32,617 bases of DNA, from the NCBI GenBank assembly GCA_002403455.1, contig DHHV01000021.1:1-32617 (forward strand). The letters are read 5' to 3'. This document shows positions 23,451 through 32,277 of the stretch, piece by piece (the stretch's first letter is position 1; every line of letters starts with the position of its first letter). This stretch comes from Hyphomonadaceae bacterium UBA4763. Its GTDB lineage: Bacteria > Pseudomonadota > Alphaproteobacteria > Caulobacterales > Aquidulcibacteraceae. A program made the translations under genes and the position numbers. The notes under the pieces are model-generated. The model worked only from the letters and a program-made list of their open reading frames with translations. It did not search any database and was not told the origin of the DNA.

Positions 23451-25073
23451 ATGCCAGGATTTGGCGGGCTCGATTGGGCCGTGGTCGGTGGGTATTTTCT
23501 GATTGTGTTTGCCGTGGCGTTCTGGTCGGGAAGTCGCAAGACAGAACAAGCTGCGGATTATTTTCTGGCGGGACGCTCGACGGGCTGGTTTGTGCTGGGC
23601 GCCTCGGTGTTTGCTTCGAATATCGGCTCGGAGCATTTGGTTGGGCTGGCGGGCTCAGGCGCGGCGAGCGGGGTCGCGGTTGCGCAGTTTGAAATTCTGG
23701 CGGCGATGGCCTTGTTATTGCTTGGATGGTTGTTCGCGCCGTTTTATGTGCGCAGCGGCGTTGCGACGATGCCGGAATTCCTCGAGCGGCGCTATTCGGC
23801 CGGACCCCGTTATTATTTGGCGGGGATTTCGATCCTGGCTTATGTGCTGACCAAAATTTCGGTGACGATCGCGGCCGGCGGGATCGTTTTTGAAGCCCTG
23901 ATGGGGATCGATTTTTGGACGGGCGCGCTGATCACGGTCGCAGCGACGGGCGCCTATACGCTGTGGGGCGGGTTGCGGGCCGTGCTGTGGACGGACATGT
24001 TGCAAATGTTCGTGCTGATCGCCGGCGCAATCGCGGTAACGCTGATCGGTCTTGGCGCGATTGGCGGCTGGGATGGGCTCGTCGCCAGCGTTGAGCCGGC
24101 GCGCTTAAGCCTCTGGCGGCCGATGAGCCATCCGGATTTTCCCTGGACGGGCATTTTGTTTGGCGCGCCGATCCTGGCGATTTGGTATTGGTGCACCGAT
24201 CAATTCATCGTCCAGCGGGTCTTGTCGGCCAAATCGATTGGGGAAGCGCGGCGGGGGGTGATCTTCGCCGGCTTCATGAAGCAATTACCGTTGTTTATCT
24301 TTGTGCTGCCGGGGCTAATCGCTTTTGCGCTGGCGCAGCAGGGCAAGCTAGAGCTTGCATCGAATGACGCGGCGCTGCCGGCTTTGGTCGAAGCGTTGAT
24401 GCCGGCGGGGATCAAGGGCCTGGTCGCGGCGGGATTGCTGGCGGCGTTGATGAGCTCGCTGTCCTCGGTGTTTAATTCTTGCGCGACATTGATCACGGTA
24501 GACCTCTACCAGAAGGCGCGGCCGCAAGCCTCGGAACGGTCCTTGGTGGTAGTTGGCAGGTTGTCGGTCGCGGCGCTGACCGCCTTGGGGTTGGCTTGGA
24601 TCCCGTTCATCGACCTCGTGTCGGGGCAATTGTTCACCTATATCCAGAGCGTGCAGGCCTATGTGTCGCCGCCAATCGCGGCGGTGTTTTTGGTCGGGGT
24701 CCTTTGGCCGCGCGCTAACGCATCGGGCGCGATGACAGCCTTGCTGGTCGGCTTTGTGCTCGGCATCGGTCGTTTGGTATTGGAGATCAATGCGACGGCA
24801 GCGCCGGGCGCGCTCGCGCCGCTCGCGATGATGAACTTCTTGCATTTTGCCATCTTGCTGTTCGGGGTTTCGGTTGTTGTCCTGATCGTCGTCAGCCTGG
24901 CGACGCGCGCGCCGGATCGGGCCGCGATCGCAGGGTTGACGCTGGGCGGGCGCCGTTCCGAGGCTGATCCGGGGCGCGGGCTTGATATTGCGCTGAGTTG
25001 CGGCTTGGTCTTGGCGGTGCTGGCGATCTGGACCGCGTTCTCTCCCTTTGGGTTTGGCGCGGCCCATGGCTAG
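23451..25073 (+). CDS. sodium:solute symporter (SSS family), probable sugar transporter
   Basis: The 540-residue inner-membrane protein belongs to the SSS/SGLT family. It starts with DWAVVGGYFLIVFAVAFW and the family motif ADYFLAGRSTGWFVLGASVFASNIGSEHLVGLAG (35-68), followed by about 13 more membrane segments, including YTLWGGLRAVLWTDMLQM and LAALMSSLSSVFNSCATL. The VGLAG and GGLRAVLWTD motifs are those of sugar carriers such as vSGLT rather than proline or pantothenate carriers. The ATG at 23451 is preceded by GGGAGG. The lacI gene begins inside its last codons. Sugars released by the GH3 enzyme are the likely substrate. Confidence 0.9.
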   Translation: MPGFGGLDWAVVGGYFLIVFAVAFWSGSRKTEQAADYFLAGRSTGWFVLGASVFASNIGSEHLVGLAGSGAASGVAVAQFEILAAMALLLLGWLFAPFYVRSGVATMPEFLERRYSAGPRYYLAGISILAYVLTKISVTIAAGGIVFEALMGIDFWTGALITVAATGAYTLWGGLRAVLWTDMLQMFVLIAGAIAVTLIGLGAIGGWDGLVASVEPARLSLWRPMSHPDFPWTGILFGAPILAIWYWCTDQFIVQRVLSAKSIGEARRGVIFAGFMKQLPLFIFVLPGLIAFALAQQGKLELASNDAALPALVEALMPAGIKGLVAAGLLAALMSSLSSVFNSCATLITVDLYQKARPQASERSLVVVGRLSVAALTALGLAWIPFIDLVSGQLFTYIQSVQAYVSPPIAAVFLVGVLWPRANASGAMTALLVGFVLGIGRLVLEINATAAPGALAPLAMMNFLHFAILLFGVSVVVLIVVSLATRAPDRAAIAGLTLGGRRSEADPGRGLDIALSCGLVLAVLAIWTAFSPFGFGAAHG

Positions 25074-26106
25074 GGCGCCGTCCGGGAGCGATCGATCGCC
25101 GGCGACGATCACCGACGTCGCGCGCGCCGCCGATGTCTCGATCAAAACCGTCTCGCGGGTGATGAACGAGGAAAAGCGCGTGCGGCCCGAGACGCGGGCG
25201 CGGGTGCTGGAGGCGGCGCAGGCGTTGAATTATCGGCCAAACGTGATGGCGCGCAGCCTCGCGGCCGGGCGCCCGTTTTTGGTGGGGCTCGTCTATAACA
25301 ATCCGTCCATCCACTATGTTAACGCCATCCAAGTCGGGGCGATGAAGCGCAGCTCTGAATTGGGGCTGCATATCGTGATGGCCGAACCAGACTCGGCCGA
25401 GAACGCGATCACCGATCTCTTGCAATTGGCGGCCGAAACGCGGTTGGCGGGGCTGATCCTGACGCCGCCGATCGGCGATGCGCCGGGCTTGATCGATGCT
25501 TTGCTGCAGGCGGACATCAAGCTGGCGGTGGTTGCCCCGGCGGCGGCGCGCAAGCAGGTCGCGCAAGTGCGCATGGATGACGTCCGCGCGGCCTATGAGA
25601 TTACGCAATTGCTGATCGCCAAAGGCCATCGTCGCATCGCGATGATCAAAGGCCCGCCCAGTCATGGCGCCTCACATTGGCGGGCGACGGGGTTTAGCCA
25701 GGCGTTGACGCAAGCTGGCATACCGATCGATCCTGAGCTGTTTGCGACGGGCGATTTCAGCTTTCGGTCGGCTTTGGCCCCAACGGAAAAGCTCTTGCGG
25801 CTGGAGGCGCCGCCGACGGCGATTTTCGCCAGCAATGACGATATGGCGGCCGGCGTGATCGCAACCGCGATGAAGCTCGGCATTTCCGTGCCGGAGCGCT
25901 TGTCCGTCGTCGGGTTCGACGATTCCCCAATCGCCACGATTGTCTGGCCCCATCTAACCACCGTGCGCCAACCGATCGCCGAGATGGCGGCGCGGGCGCT
26001 GGATTTGCTGGTCGCCGGCGACGGCGAGGCCGAAGCGGAAGAGCTGGCCTTTGACATCATCGAGCGCGGCTCAACTGCAACACCTCCGGCCTTTGTTAAA
26101 AAATGA
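25066..26106 (+). CDS. LacI-family transcriptional regulator
   Basis: The 346-residue protein has a LacI helix-turn-helix at about 14-37 (TITDVARAADVSIKTVSRVMN), the hinge region RPNVMARSLAAGR (58-70), and a periplasmic-binding-protein-like sugar domain with SNDDMAAGVI and SVVGFDDSPIA. The ATG at 25066 overlaps the end of the transporter gene by 8 bases, so translation is probably coupled. The frame opens a few codons earlier at a non-ATG codon, with no support. It very likely controls its own operon and the downstream receptor through the TGACAGCGCTGTCA-like sites. The inducer is unknown. Confidence 0.93.
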   Translation: MARAPSGSDRSPATITDVARAADVSIKTVSRVMNEEKRVRPETRARVLEAAQALNYRPNVMARSLAAGRPFLVGLVYNNPSIHYVNAIQVGAMKRSSELGLHIVMAEPDSAENAITDLLQLAAETRLAGLILTPPIGDAPGLIDALLQADIKLAVVAPAAARKQVAQVRMDDVRAAYEITQLLIAKGHRRIAMIKGPPSHGASHWRATGFSQALTQAGIPIDPELFATGDFSFRSALAPTEKLLRLEAPPTAIFASNDDMAAGVIATAMKLGISVPERLSVVGFDDSPIATIVWPHLTTVRQPIAEMAARALDLLVAGDGEAEAEELAFDIIERGSTATPPAFVKK

Positions 26107-26122
26107 GCTTGATCACGTTGAA

Positions 26123-26136
26123 TGACAGCGTTATCA
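26123..26136. promoter_or_regulatory. LacI-type operator, distal to the TonB receptor gene
   Basis: TGACAGCGTTATCA matches TGACAGCGCTGTCA at 12 of 14 positions. It lies 17 bases after the lacI stop and about 238 bases before the receptor start. With the second site 129 bases away it could form a repression loop. Confidence 0.5.
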
Positions 26137-26250
26137 CAATGGAACGCAGGGGTGTTAGACCTACGTGATGCCAGCGTTGCGAGAGGGTTTCGCGGCGAAT
26201 TCCGGTTATGTATGGAAAGGAAATCATTCACGTCTGCTTTTATCAGTTGA

Positions 26251-26264
26251 TGACAGCGCTGTCT
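26251..26264. promoter_or_regulatory. LacI-type operator, proximal to the TonB receptor gene
   Basis: The core GACAGCGCTGTC (26252-26263) is a perfect 12-base palindrome with a central CG, the hallmark of LacI-family operators; it reads TGACAGCGCTGTCT with flanks. It lies 110 bases before the receptor start. No clear -35/-10 pair can be placed between it and the gene; a CATAAT at 26318-26323 is the best -10 candidate. Confidence 0.65.
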
Positions 26265-26373
26265 CGGTTTCTGAGCTTTGTCTGTTATTGACCAGTTTAA
26301 TCAGTAAATCGCTTCGACATAATCGTTTTAACACAGAGCCCGTGAAGGGCCATCACACGCTAGGGAGGTTTTC

Positions 26374-29025
26374 GTGAAGATACAGCACGGTTTATTCGTG
26401 GGTGCGTCAGCTATGGCTTTGATGTCCTTGGCGACGCCGGCTTTCGCACAGGCTCAAGCGCCGGCCCGGCCGCAAGAAGACCAAGAGCGACGCGAGGAAG
26501 TTGTGGTCATCACGGCGGAACGGACCGACTCAACGGTCCAAGACACCGCCTCGACCGTCAAGGTCGCAACAGATGATCAATTGCGTCAATTGGGCGTCAA
26601 CTCGTTCAACGATCTCTCGAACGTGTTTCCGCAGGTGAATATCGGTAACCGCGAAGGCAATGTTGAGATCTTTATTCGCGGCATCGGCGATGACAACAAC
26701 ACTGAATTGAGCGAGCCGCGCACGGCAATCTTGCTCGACGGCGTCTATGTGCCGCGCCCGCGCGGGTTGGGGTCGTTTTTCTTCGATTTGGATCGGGTTG
26801 AACTGAATGTCGGTCCGCAAGGCACGCTACGCGGCCGGAACGCTTCTGGCGGTTCGCTGAACTTGATTTCGACGCGTCCCAATCATGACGCGGTTGGCGG
26901 CTATTTGGACGTCGGCTTTGCCAATTTTGACCAACGCGAGTTTCAAGCGGCGATCAACTTGCCGGTTAATGAGCAACTCGCCGTGCGCGTCGCGGGCTAT
27001 TCGTTGAACCACGACGCCTTCTTCAATAATGTCGGTCCAATTGACGATATTGTCGAGTCCGAACAGGTCAATGATTACGCGGGTCGCGTGTCGATTTCCT
27101 GGAAACCGACCGATAAGTTATCGATTTTGCTGGTCGGCGATTATCTGAACTCGGACGGCACGGGAAGCGGCGGCACAAATATTTTCAGCGCCTTGCAATT
27201 TGGGTTTGACGTGCGCGATCTGCCCGATCCGCGCGGCGTGTTGGGGCGCGGCGCGCAACCGCAACAGGACCAGGAAGTGTTTGGCGCGCGTGGCATCTTT
27301 ACCTATGATTTCGGCTCGTTCTCGGGCGAATATCTGGGCGCGTTCCGCAGCGTCGATTTCTTCTTCGATCGTACGCCGACCATTGCTGATTTTCCGGGGG
27401 TGTTTGACGTCATCAATACGGACGAAGAAATCTTCTTCGACAATTTCAGCCGCGTCCGGTTTGACCAAACCTCCGAGACCATCATCCAGGAATTGCGCTT
27501 CTTCGCCAATGCTGATCAGCGTTTCCGGTGGAATGTCGGGTTCTTCTACTTCCGCGAGGACCAGACCTCGTTCTTTAACACCGCCGCCGATCTCGGCATT
27601 GTTTTCGCGGGCGTTGAGTTCGCCATTCCGGACGTCAACACCGAGGTGTTTTCGGGCTATGGCGATTTCACCTATGACATCACCGAGAAGTTCCGCTTTA
27701 CGGGCGGCGTGCGCTTCACCTCGGAGAGCAATTTCCGCTCGGGCGCGAGCGCGGTCTACTTGTTCTTGCTGTTTGGCGAGAATTTCAGCTGCTGCGGCGC
27801 GCAACGGTTCGGCACCGAAGGCTTTGATTTTGCTGGACCCGATCGGACGATCTTTGACCCGACCGGCGTTGATCCGACGGTGTTTTTCCTCGACGGGATT
27901 GCGTCATTCGGCATTCGCGACACGTTGGATGATCAAATCAATGGCGCCTGCGTCGAGGTCGACTTCCTGACCGTCGGCAATAGCCCGATTACCTGTCCAG
28001 CTGATGGCGTCGCGCCGCTGTTTTTGAATATTTCAACGCTGACCCAGCAAATCGGGTCGAGCAATGACAATTACGTCGATTGGCGGGCGCGACTGGAATA
28101 TGATCTGACGCCAAATAATCTTTTGTACGCCAGCGTTTCGACGGCGACGAACTCCTCTGGCTTTAACGACACGGTGCCGGTCGGCGGCGAGTTGTTGACC
28201 CCGACCTTTGATATCGAGAACCTGCGGGTTGTAGAGATCGGCTCGAAAAATACGTGGGATTTTGTCGGCGAGTATACCACGACCTTCAATATTGTCGGTT
28301 TCTGGTATGATTATGAAGATCAGGTCTTCACCGTGCTGGCGCCAGCCGGCGAACCGGCCTCCCCCGATGCGCCGACGGCGCTGGTGTCGTTGCGTCAAAA
28401 TGTCGGCGACAGCCGCATTTTAGGCCTCGACATCGATTTTGCGCAGGAATTGCCGTGGCGGTTGAAGTTCAACAGCACGTTCCAGATCCTTGACACGGTC
28501 TTTACCTCGGCGTCCCAGGAATTGGTCGATACGCGGTTCAATTTCCCGGGCGGGCCGGCAGACACGATCCCGTTCGATCCGGTCGGCAATCGCTTGCCGA
28601 AAGCCTCGACTTTTTCCGGCTCGGTGTCGCTAAGCCAGCGTTTTGCGATCTTCAACGGAGAGTTTGATTGGATCGCGTCGGCCGGCTTCCGGACGAGCTT
28701 TTTTACCACCATTTTCAATGGCGATGGAACCCTGCCGGAGATCACCGCAGCAAACTTCCCGGACCTTGACGCGGCGGGCCTGGCGGCGCTGCAGCAGACC
28801 GTGTTCGACAATTCCGGCTCGGCGTTTGACCGGGTGCCCGGCTTTGCGCGGCTCGACCTCGGCGCGGGCTATGAGCCCAATTCCGGGCGCTGGCGGATCG
28901 AAGGCTTTATCAAGAACGTCACCAATTTGGCAGCGACGCAAACCTCGCTGGTCACGCCTGGCACGAATTTGCGGTTCTTGAACGCGCCGCGGCAATTTGG
29001 CGGCCGCATCCGGGTCAATTTCTGA
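26374..29025 (+). CDS. TonB-dependent outer membrane receptor
   Basis: The 883-residue protein has a signal peptide (cleavage near AFAQAQ, about residue 25), a TonB box region EEVVVITAERTD (41-52), a plug domain (about 55-170) with IFIRGIGDD, AILLDGVYVPRPRG and VGPQGTLRGRNASGGSLNLIS, and a beta barrel ending in GGRIRVNF with the C-terminal phenylalanine typical of outer membrane proteins. The start is GTG at 26374, set by AGGGAGG at 26362-26368. Such receptors take up oligosaccharides, siderophores or vitamins. The neighbouring LacI, symporter and GH3 genes argue for a glucan-type oligosaccharide here. No N-terminal signalling domain is present. Confidence 0.93.
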   Translation: MKIQHGLFVGASAMALMSLATPAFAQAQAPARPQEDQERREEVVVITAERTDSTVQDTASTVKVATDDQLRQLGVNSFNDLSNVFPQVNIGNREGNVEIFIRGIGDDNNTELSEPRTAILLDGVYVPRPRGLGSFFFDLDRVELNVGPQGTLRGRNASGGSLNLISTRPNHDAVGGYLDVGFANFDQREFQAAINLPVNEQLAVRVAGYSLNHDAFFNNVGPIDDIVESEQVNDYAGRVSISWKPTDKLSILLVGDYLNSDGTGSGGTNIFSALQFGFDVRDLPDPRGVLGRGAQPQQDQEVFGARGIFTYDFGSFSGEYLGAFRSVDFFFDRTPTIADFPGVFDVINTDEEIFFDNFSRVRFDQTSETIIQELRFFANADQRFRWNVGFFYFREDQTSFFNTAADLGIVFAGVEFAIPDVNTEVFSGYGDFTYDITEKFRFTGGVRFTSESNFRSGASAVYLFLLFGENFSCCGAQRFGTEGFDFAGPDRTIFDPTGVDPTVFFLDGIASFGIRDTLDDQINGACVEVDFLTVGNSPITCPADGVAPLFLNISTLTQQIGSSNDNYVDWRARLEYDLTPNNLLYASVSTATNSSGFNDTVPVGGELLTPTFDIENLRVVEIGSKNTWDFVGEYTTTFNIVGFWYDYEDQVFTVLAPAGEPASPDAPTALVSLRQNVGDSRILGLDIDFAQELPWRLKFNSTFQILDTVFTSASQELVDTRFNFPGGPADTIPFDPVGNRLPKASTFSGSVSLSQRFAIFNGEFDWIASAGFRTSFFTTIFNGDGTLPEITAANFPDLDAAGLAALQQTVFDNSGSAFDRVPGFARLDLGAGYEPNSGRWRIEGFIKNVTNLAATQTSLVTPGTNLRFLNAPRQFGGRIRVNF

Positions 29026-29055
29026 TCCGTTGCGTGTTGGCGTACCCTATGGCGG

Positions 29056-29081
29056 CCCGCCCGGCGATAAGATCGGGCGGG
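29056..29081 (+). terminator. GC-rich intercistronic hairpin between receptor and GH3 genes
   Basis: CCCGCCCG (29056-29063) and CGGGCGGG (29074-29081) form a perfect 8-base stem around a 10-base loop. No T-run follows, so it is not a classic terminator. It may protect the 3' end of the receptor mRNA, or cause partial termination, so that the receptor is made in excess over the enzyme. Gene spacing of about 100 bases fits a shared operon. Confidence 0.5.
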
Positions 29082-29125
29082 TCGTCGCAGCGGCCAGATC
29101 CTAAATGACATGAAGGAACCCGGTG

Positions 29126-31636
29126 ATGGCGATGAAACACTGGTTGTCGGGCGCGGCGGCGAGCTTGGTTTTAACCGGGTGCGCGTCGGTCGCGCAGACG
29201 CCGCAAGACGCGGCGGCAACATTCGCCAATCCAGCGCGTTGGCCAGAGGCCAGCCCAGGGATCGCGGCGCAACCCGTTATTGAGGCGCGGATCAACGCCA
29301 TCCTCGCCCTGATGAGCGTTGAGGAAAAAGTCGGCCAAGTCGTGCAAGGCGATATCGGCTCGCTGTCGGTCGCGGATGTGGTCGAGGCGGGCTTGGGCTC
29401 GATACTCGCCGGCGGCAATTCGGCGCCGGGCGGGAAAGCGTTCGCCAGCGCGCCGGAATGGCTCGCTTTCGCCGATGCGGTGTGGGAGGCGAGCCGCGCG
29501 GCCAGTCCGGCCGACCGGCCTTTCCTGCCGCCGATCTTTGGCATTGACGCGGTGCATGGCCATAACAATGTGATCGGCGCGACATTGTTCCCGCATAATA
29601 TTGGTCTGGGGGCCGCCAATGATCCCGACTTGATCCGGCGGATCGCAGAGGTCACCGCGCGCGAGATCGCCGTGACCGGGATCGATTGGACCTTTGCGCC
29701 GACCTTGGCGGTTGCTCAGAACGACCGCTGGGGGCGCACCTATGAGAGCTTTTCCGAAAACCCCGAAATTGTCGCGGCTTACGCCGCCAAAATCGTCGAG
29801 GGGCTGCAGGGGCCGGCCGACGCGCCGTTTGGCCCGGGCAAGATCGTTGCGACCGCCAAGCATTTCGTCGGCGATGGCGGCACCACCAATGGCAAAGACC
29901 AGGGCGATGCGACGGCCAGCGAGGCCGACCTCGCCGCCATTCACGGCGCGGGCTATCCGCCGGCCATTGGGGCTGGCGTGCAAACGGTAATGGCGTCCTT
30001 CTCGAGCTGGCAGGGTCGCAAATTGCACGGGGCTGGCGATCTTTTGACCGGGATCGTCAAGCAGCATTGGGGATTTGACGGCTTTATCGTTGGCGATTGG
30101 AATGGCCATGGCCAGGTGCCGGGCTGCAGCAATACCAATTGCGCGCCGGCATTTTTGGCGGGCGTCGACCTCTTCATGGCGTCGGATTCGTGGAAAGGGC
30201 TGCGCGCCTCGCTGCTGGCGCAAGTCGCCGACGGGACAATCCCGATGGCGCGGCTGGATGATGCGGTGCGGCGGATCTTGCGGGTCAAGGCGCGGGCGGG
30301 CTTGCTGGATGCGCCAAAGCCGTCGGCGCGGCCGCTGGCGGGTAAATTTGAGCTGATCGGCGCCGATGCGCATCGGGCGGTGGCGCGCGAAGCCGTGCGT
30401 AAATCGCTGGTGCTGTTGAAGAACGACAATCAGCTTTTGCCCTTGGCGCCGCGCCAGCGCGTGTTGGTCGTCGGGGCCGCCGCCGATGATATCGCGCAGC
30501 AATCGGGCGGTTGGACGCTAAATTGGCAGGGCACAGGGCTGACGCGGGAGGATTTTCCGGGTGCAACCTCCATCTTGCAAGGCGTCCGCGCAGCGGTGGA
30601 AGCGGCCGGCGGCGTGGTGGAGCATCGCCTCGACGCCGGGTTTTCGGCGCGGCCGGATGTGGCGATCGTTGTGTTTGGCGAAACGCCTTATGCCGAGTTT
30701 CAGGGCGATCTGAACGATCTTGATTTTGCGGATAATCAAGCCTTGGCGCAGATGCGCGCGCTGAAAGCGCAAGGCGTGCCGGTCGTGGCGGTGTTTTTGT
30801 CGGGGCGGCCTCTATGGGTCAATCCAGAGCTGAATGCGGCGGACGCGTTCGTCGCGGCGTGGCTGCCGGGATCGGAAGGGGCGGGCCTCGCCGATCTCTT
30901 ATTCCGCAGCGCGCAAGGCGGCATTGCGCATGATTTTACCGGCCGATTGAGTTTTTCCTGGCCAGCGCGACCTGACCAAGCCGTGCTCGATCGCCGGCAG
31001 GCTAGCGAGACGCCATTATTTGCCTATGGATATGGATTAAGCCTGCGCGACAATGTTCGCGCGCCGATTTATGACGAGGCGCCGGCGCGCCGCGGGCCGA
31101 TTTTGCCAACGGGCGACATCTTTCAGCGCGGCAAGCCAACCCTGCCCTGGACGCTTGTTTTGCGGTCAAATGGTCAGAGCCAGACTTTGGCTGGACAGGC
31201 TGGCGCGACCGCCGATGGGGCGCTTGCCTTGCGCGGGTTGGATCGCTTTGCCCAGGAAGACGCAGTGCGGGCTGAATGGCGCGGTTCAGCGCAAATCGAG
31301 TTCGCCAGCAATGTCTCGGCCGATTTTCAGCGGGAAGCGAATGGCGATTTGGACCTCGTAATCGAGATGCGGGTCGGCGTTGGCGCGACGGGGGCGCTTC
31401 GCCTTGAGCTTGCCTGCGGCGAGAATTGCGCCTCTGCTCGGAGCGATCCGGCTGTTCTTGCTGCGCAAGCCGGGCAAGAGTGGTTTTCCTATCGCCTGCC
31501 GTTGAAATGTTTTGCCCCCGGCGCGGACTTTTCCAAAGTGTCCAGCTTTCGCTTGGCGGCAGCGGCCCCGGCGGTCATTGACATAGCGAAAGTCGAGATT
31601 GCGGCGACCGACGGTGTCGCCCGTCCTTGCTCTTAA
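29126..31636 (+). CDS. GH3 beta-glucosidase/exo-glucanase lipoprotein (ExoP-like)
   Basis: The 836-residue product has a lipoprotein signal with LVLTGC (14-19, lipidated C19). The GH3 N-terminal domain holds FGIDAVHGHNNVIGATLFPHNIG (138-160), RWGRTYESFSE (201-211), KHFVGDGG (245-252) and the nucleophile D324 in IVGDWNGHGQV. The GH3 C-terminal alpha/beta domain follows (about 390-610), and then a beta domain of about 200 residues (from PTLPWTLVL) like the extra module of the ExoP exo-1,3/1,4-beta-glucanase. It should release glucose from beta-glucans or oligosaccharides in the periplasm or at the outer membrane. AAGGAA before the ATG at 29126 sets the start; a GTG one codon earlier also exists. 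It follows the TonB receptor gene. Confidence 0.93.
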   Translation: MAMKHWLSGAAASLVLTGCASVAQTPQDAAATFANPARWPEASPGIAAQPVIEARINAILALMSVEEKVGQVVQGDIGSLSVADVVEAGLGSILAGGNSAPGGKAFASAPEWLAFADAVWEASRAASPADRPFLPPIFGIDAVHGHNNVIGATLFPHNIGLGAANDPDLIRRIAEVTAREIAVTGIDWTFAPTLAVAQNDRWGRTYESFSENPEIVAAYAAKIVEGLQGPADAPFGPGKIVATAKHFVGDGGTTNGKDQGDATASEADLAAIHGAGYPPAIGAGVQTVMASFSSWQGRKLHGAGDLLTGIVKQHWGFDGFIVGDWNGHGQVPGCSNTNCAPAFLAGVDLFMASDSWKGLRASLLAQVADGTIPMARLDDAVRRILRVKARAGLLDAPKPSARPLAGKFELIGADAHRAVAREAVRKSLVLLKNDNQLLPLAPRQRVLVVGAAADDIAQQSGGWTLNWQGTGLTREDFPGATSILQGVRAAVEAAGGVVEHRLDAGFSARPDVAIVVFGETPYAEFQGDLNDLDFADNQALAQMRALKAQGVPVVAVFLSGRPLWVNPELNAADAFVAAWLPGSEGAGLADLLFRSAQGGIAHDFTGRLSFSWPARPDQAVLDRRQASETPLFAYGYGLSLRDNVRAPIYDEAPARRGPILPTGDIFQRGKPTLPWTLVLRSNGQSQTLAGQAGATADGALALRGLDRFAQEDAVRAEWRGSAQIEFASNVSADFQREANGDLDLVIEMRVGVGATGALRLELACGENCASARSDPAVLAAQAGQEWFSYRLPLKCFAPGADFSKVSSFRLAAAAPAVIDIAKVEIAATDGVARPCS

Positions 31637-31740
31637 GGCTATTCCGCCTCGTCATTCACCCTCTTCGCGCTAAATCCTGCTTGTCGGCGCAACGGCGAGT
31701 CGGATAGGCAATCATCAGGTGGACGGGCAGGAGCCTTGCA

Positions 31741-32244
31741 ATGACCGTTTCGGTATATGATGAGGACGATGGTCTGGCGTCAGCGCTGGAAGGCGTTGCG
31801 GATGCGCTAGGCGCCGATGGCGTGCAATCCGAACCGGCAGGTCCGGAGGCGCTGCAATTCACCATCGCAGGCGATTGGACGGAATTGAGCGGTCTGGTCG
31901 CCTCGCATCCGGAAGTCAGCGCCCTGGTGTTTTCGCTTGCACTCGATATCGAAGTGGCGGCGGCGCATGTAGCGCGGGTGCGCGAATTGCTGTCGCTGGT
32001 GAACGAGCGGCTATGGCTCGGCCATCTGGATCTATGGCCAAACGAAGACACCATAGTGTTTCGCCATACCTTGCTGATCCCGGGGCGTGAGCAAGCCAGC
32101 GATGAAGAGATCAGCATGTCGCTGGCGGCGGGCGTCTCGGCGATGGATCGGCTGTTTCCCGCCCTGAAATTGGTGATCGAAGACGGCGCAGGGCCCGAAG
32201 CGGCGCTGGCGTCGTGCTTGTTCGAAACCGACGGCGAAGCGTAA
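31741..32244 (+). CDS. YbjN-domain protein
   Basis: The 167-residue cytoplasmic protein has the layout of the YbjN/CesT-like chaperone fold family, with an N-terminal helix region, LQFTIAGDWTELSGLVASHPEV (about 40-61) and a C-terminal part LWLGHLDLWPNEDTIVFRHTLLIPG (about 91-115), then an acidic helical tail. The family resembles type III secretion chaperones, and its role in alphaproteobacteria is not settled. Its place directly before proC is a conserved neighbourhood in this class. GGAG about 8 bases before the ATG at 31741 supports the start. proC begins 33 bases downstream. Confidence 0.85.
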   Translation: MTVSVYDEDDGLASALEGVADALGADGVQSEPAGPEALQFTIAGDWTELSGLVASHPEVSALVFSLALDIEVAAAHVARVRELLSLVNERLWLGHLDLWPNEDTIVFRHTLLIPGREQASDEEISMSLAAGVSAMDRLFPALKLVIEDGAGPEAALASCLFETDGEA

Positions 32245-32277
32245 CCCAACCCTTTGCGACAGCCTGATCCGCTCAAA

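Noticed and set aside
24348..25145. 265-codon open frame on the minus strand inside the symporter gene
   Set aside because: It is antisense to the SSS transporter and the lacI start, with a composition rich in Arg, Gln and Asp that matches no family.
29056..29081. Full intrinsic terminator between the TonB receptor and GH3 genes
   Set aside because: The stem is strong but no T-run follows, so complete termination is not supported.
29171..30502. 443-codon open frame on the minus strand inside the GH3 gene
   Set aside because: It is antisense to a complete, well-supported GH3 gene, has an arginine- and histidine-rich composition typical of antisense frames in GC-rich DNA, and shows no domain.
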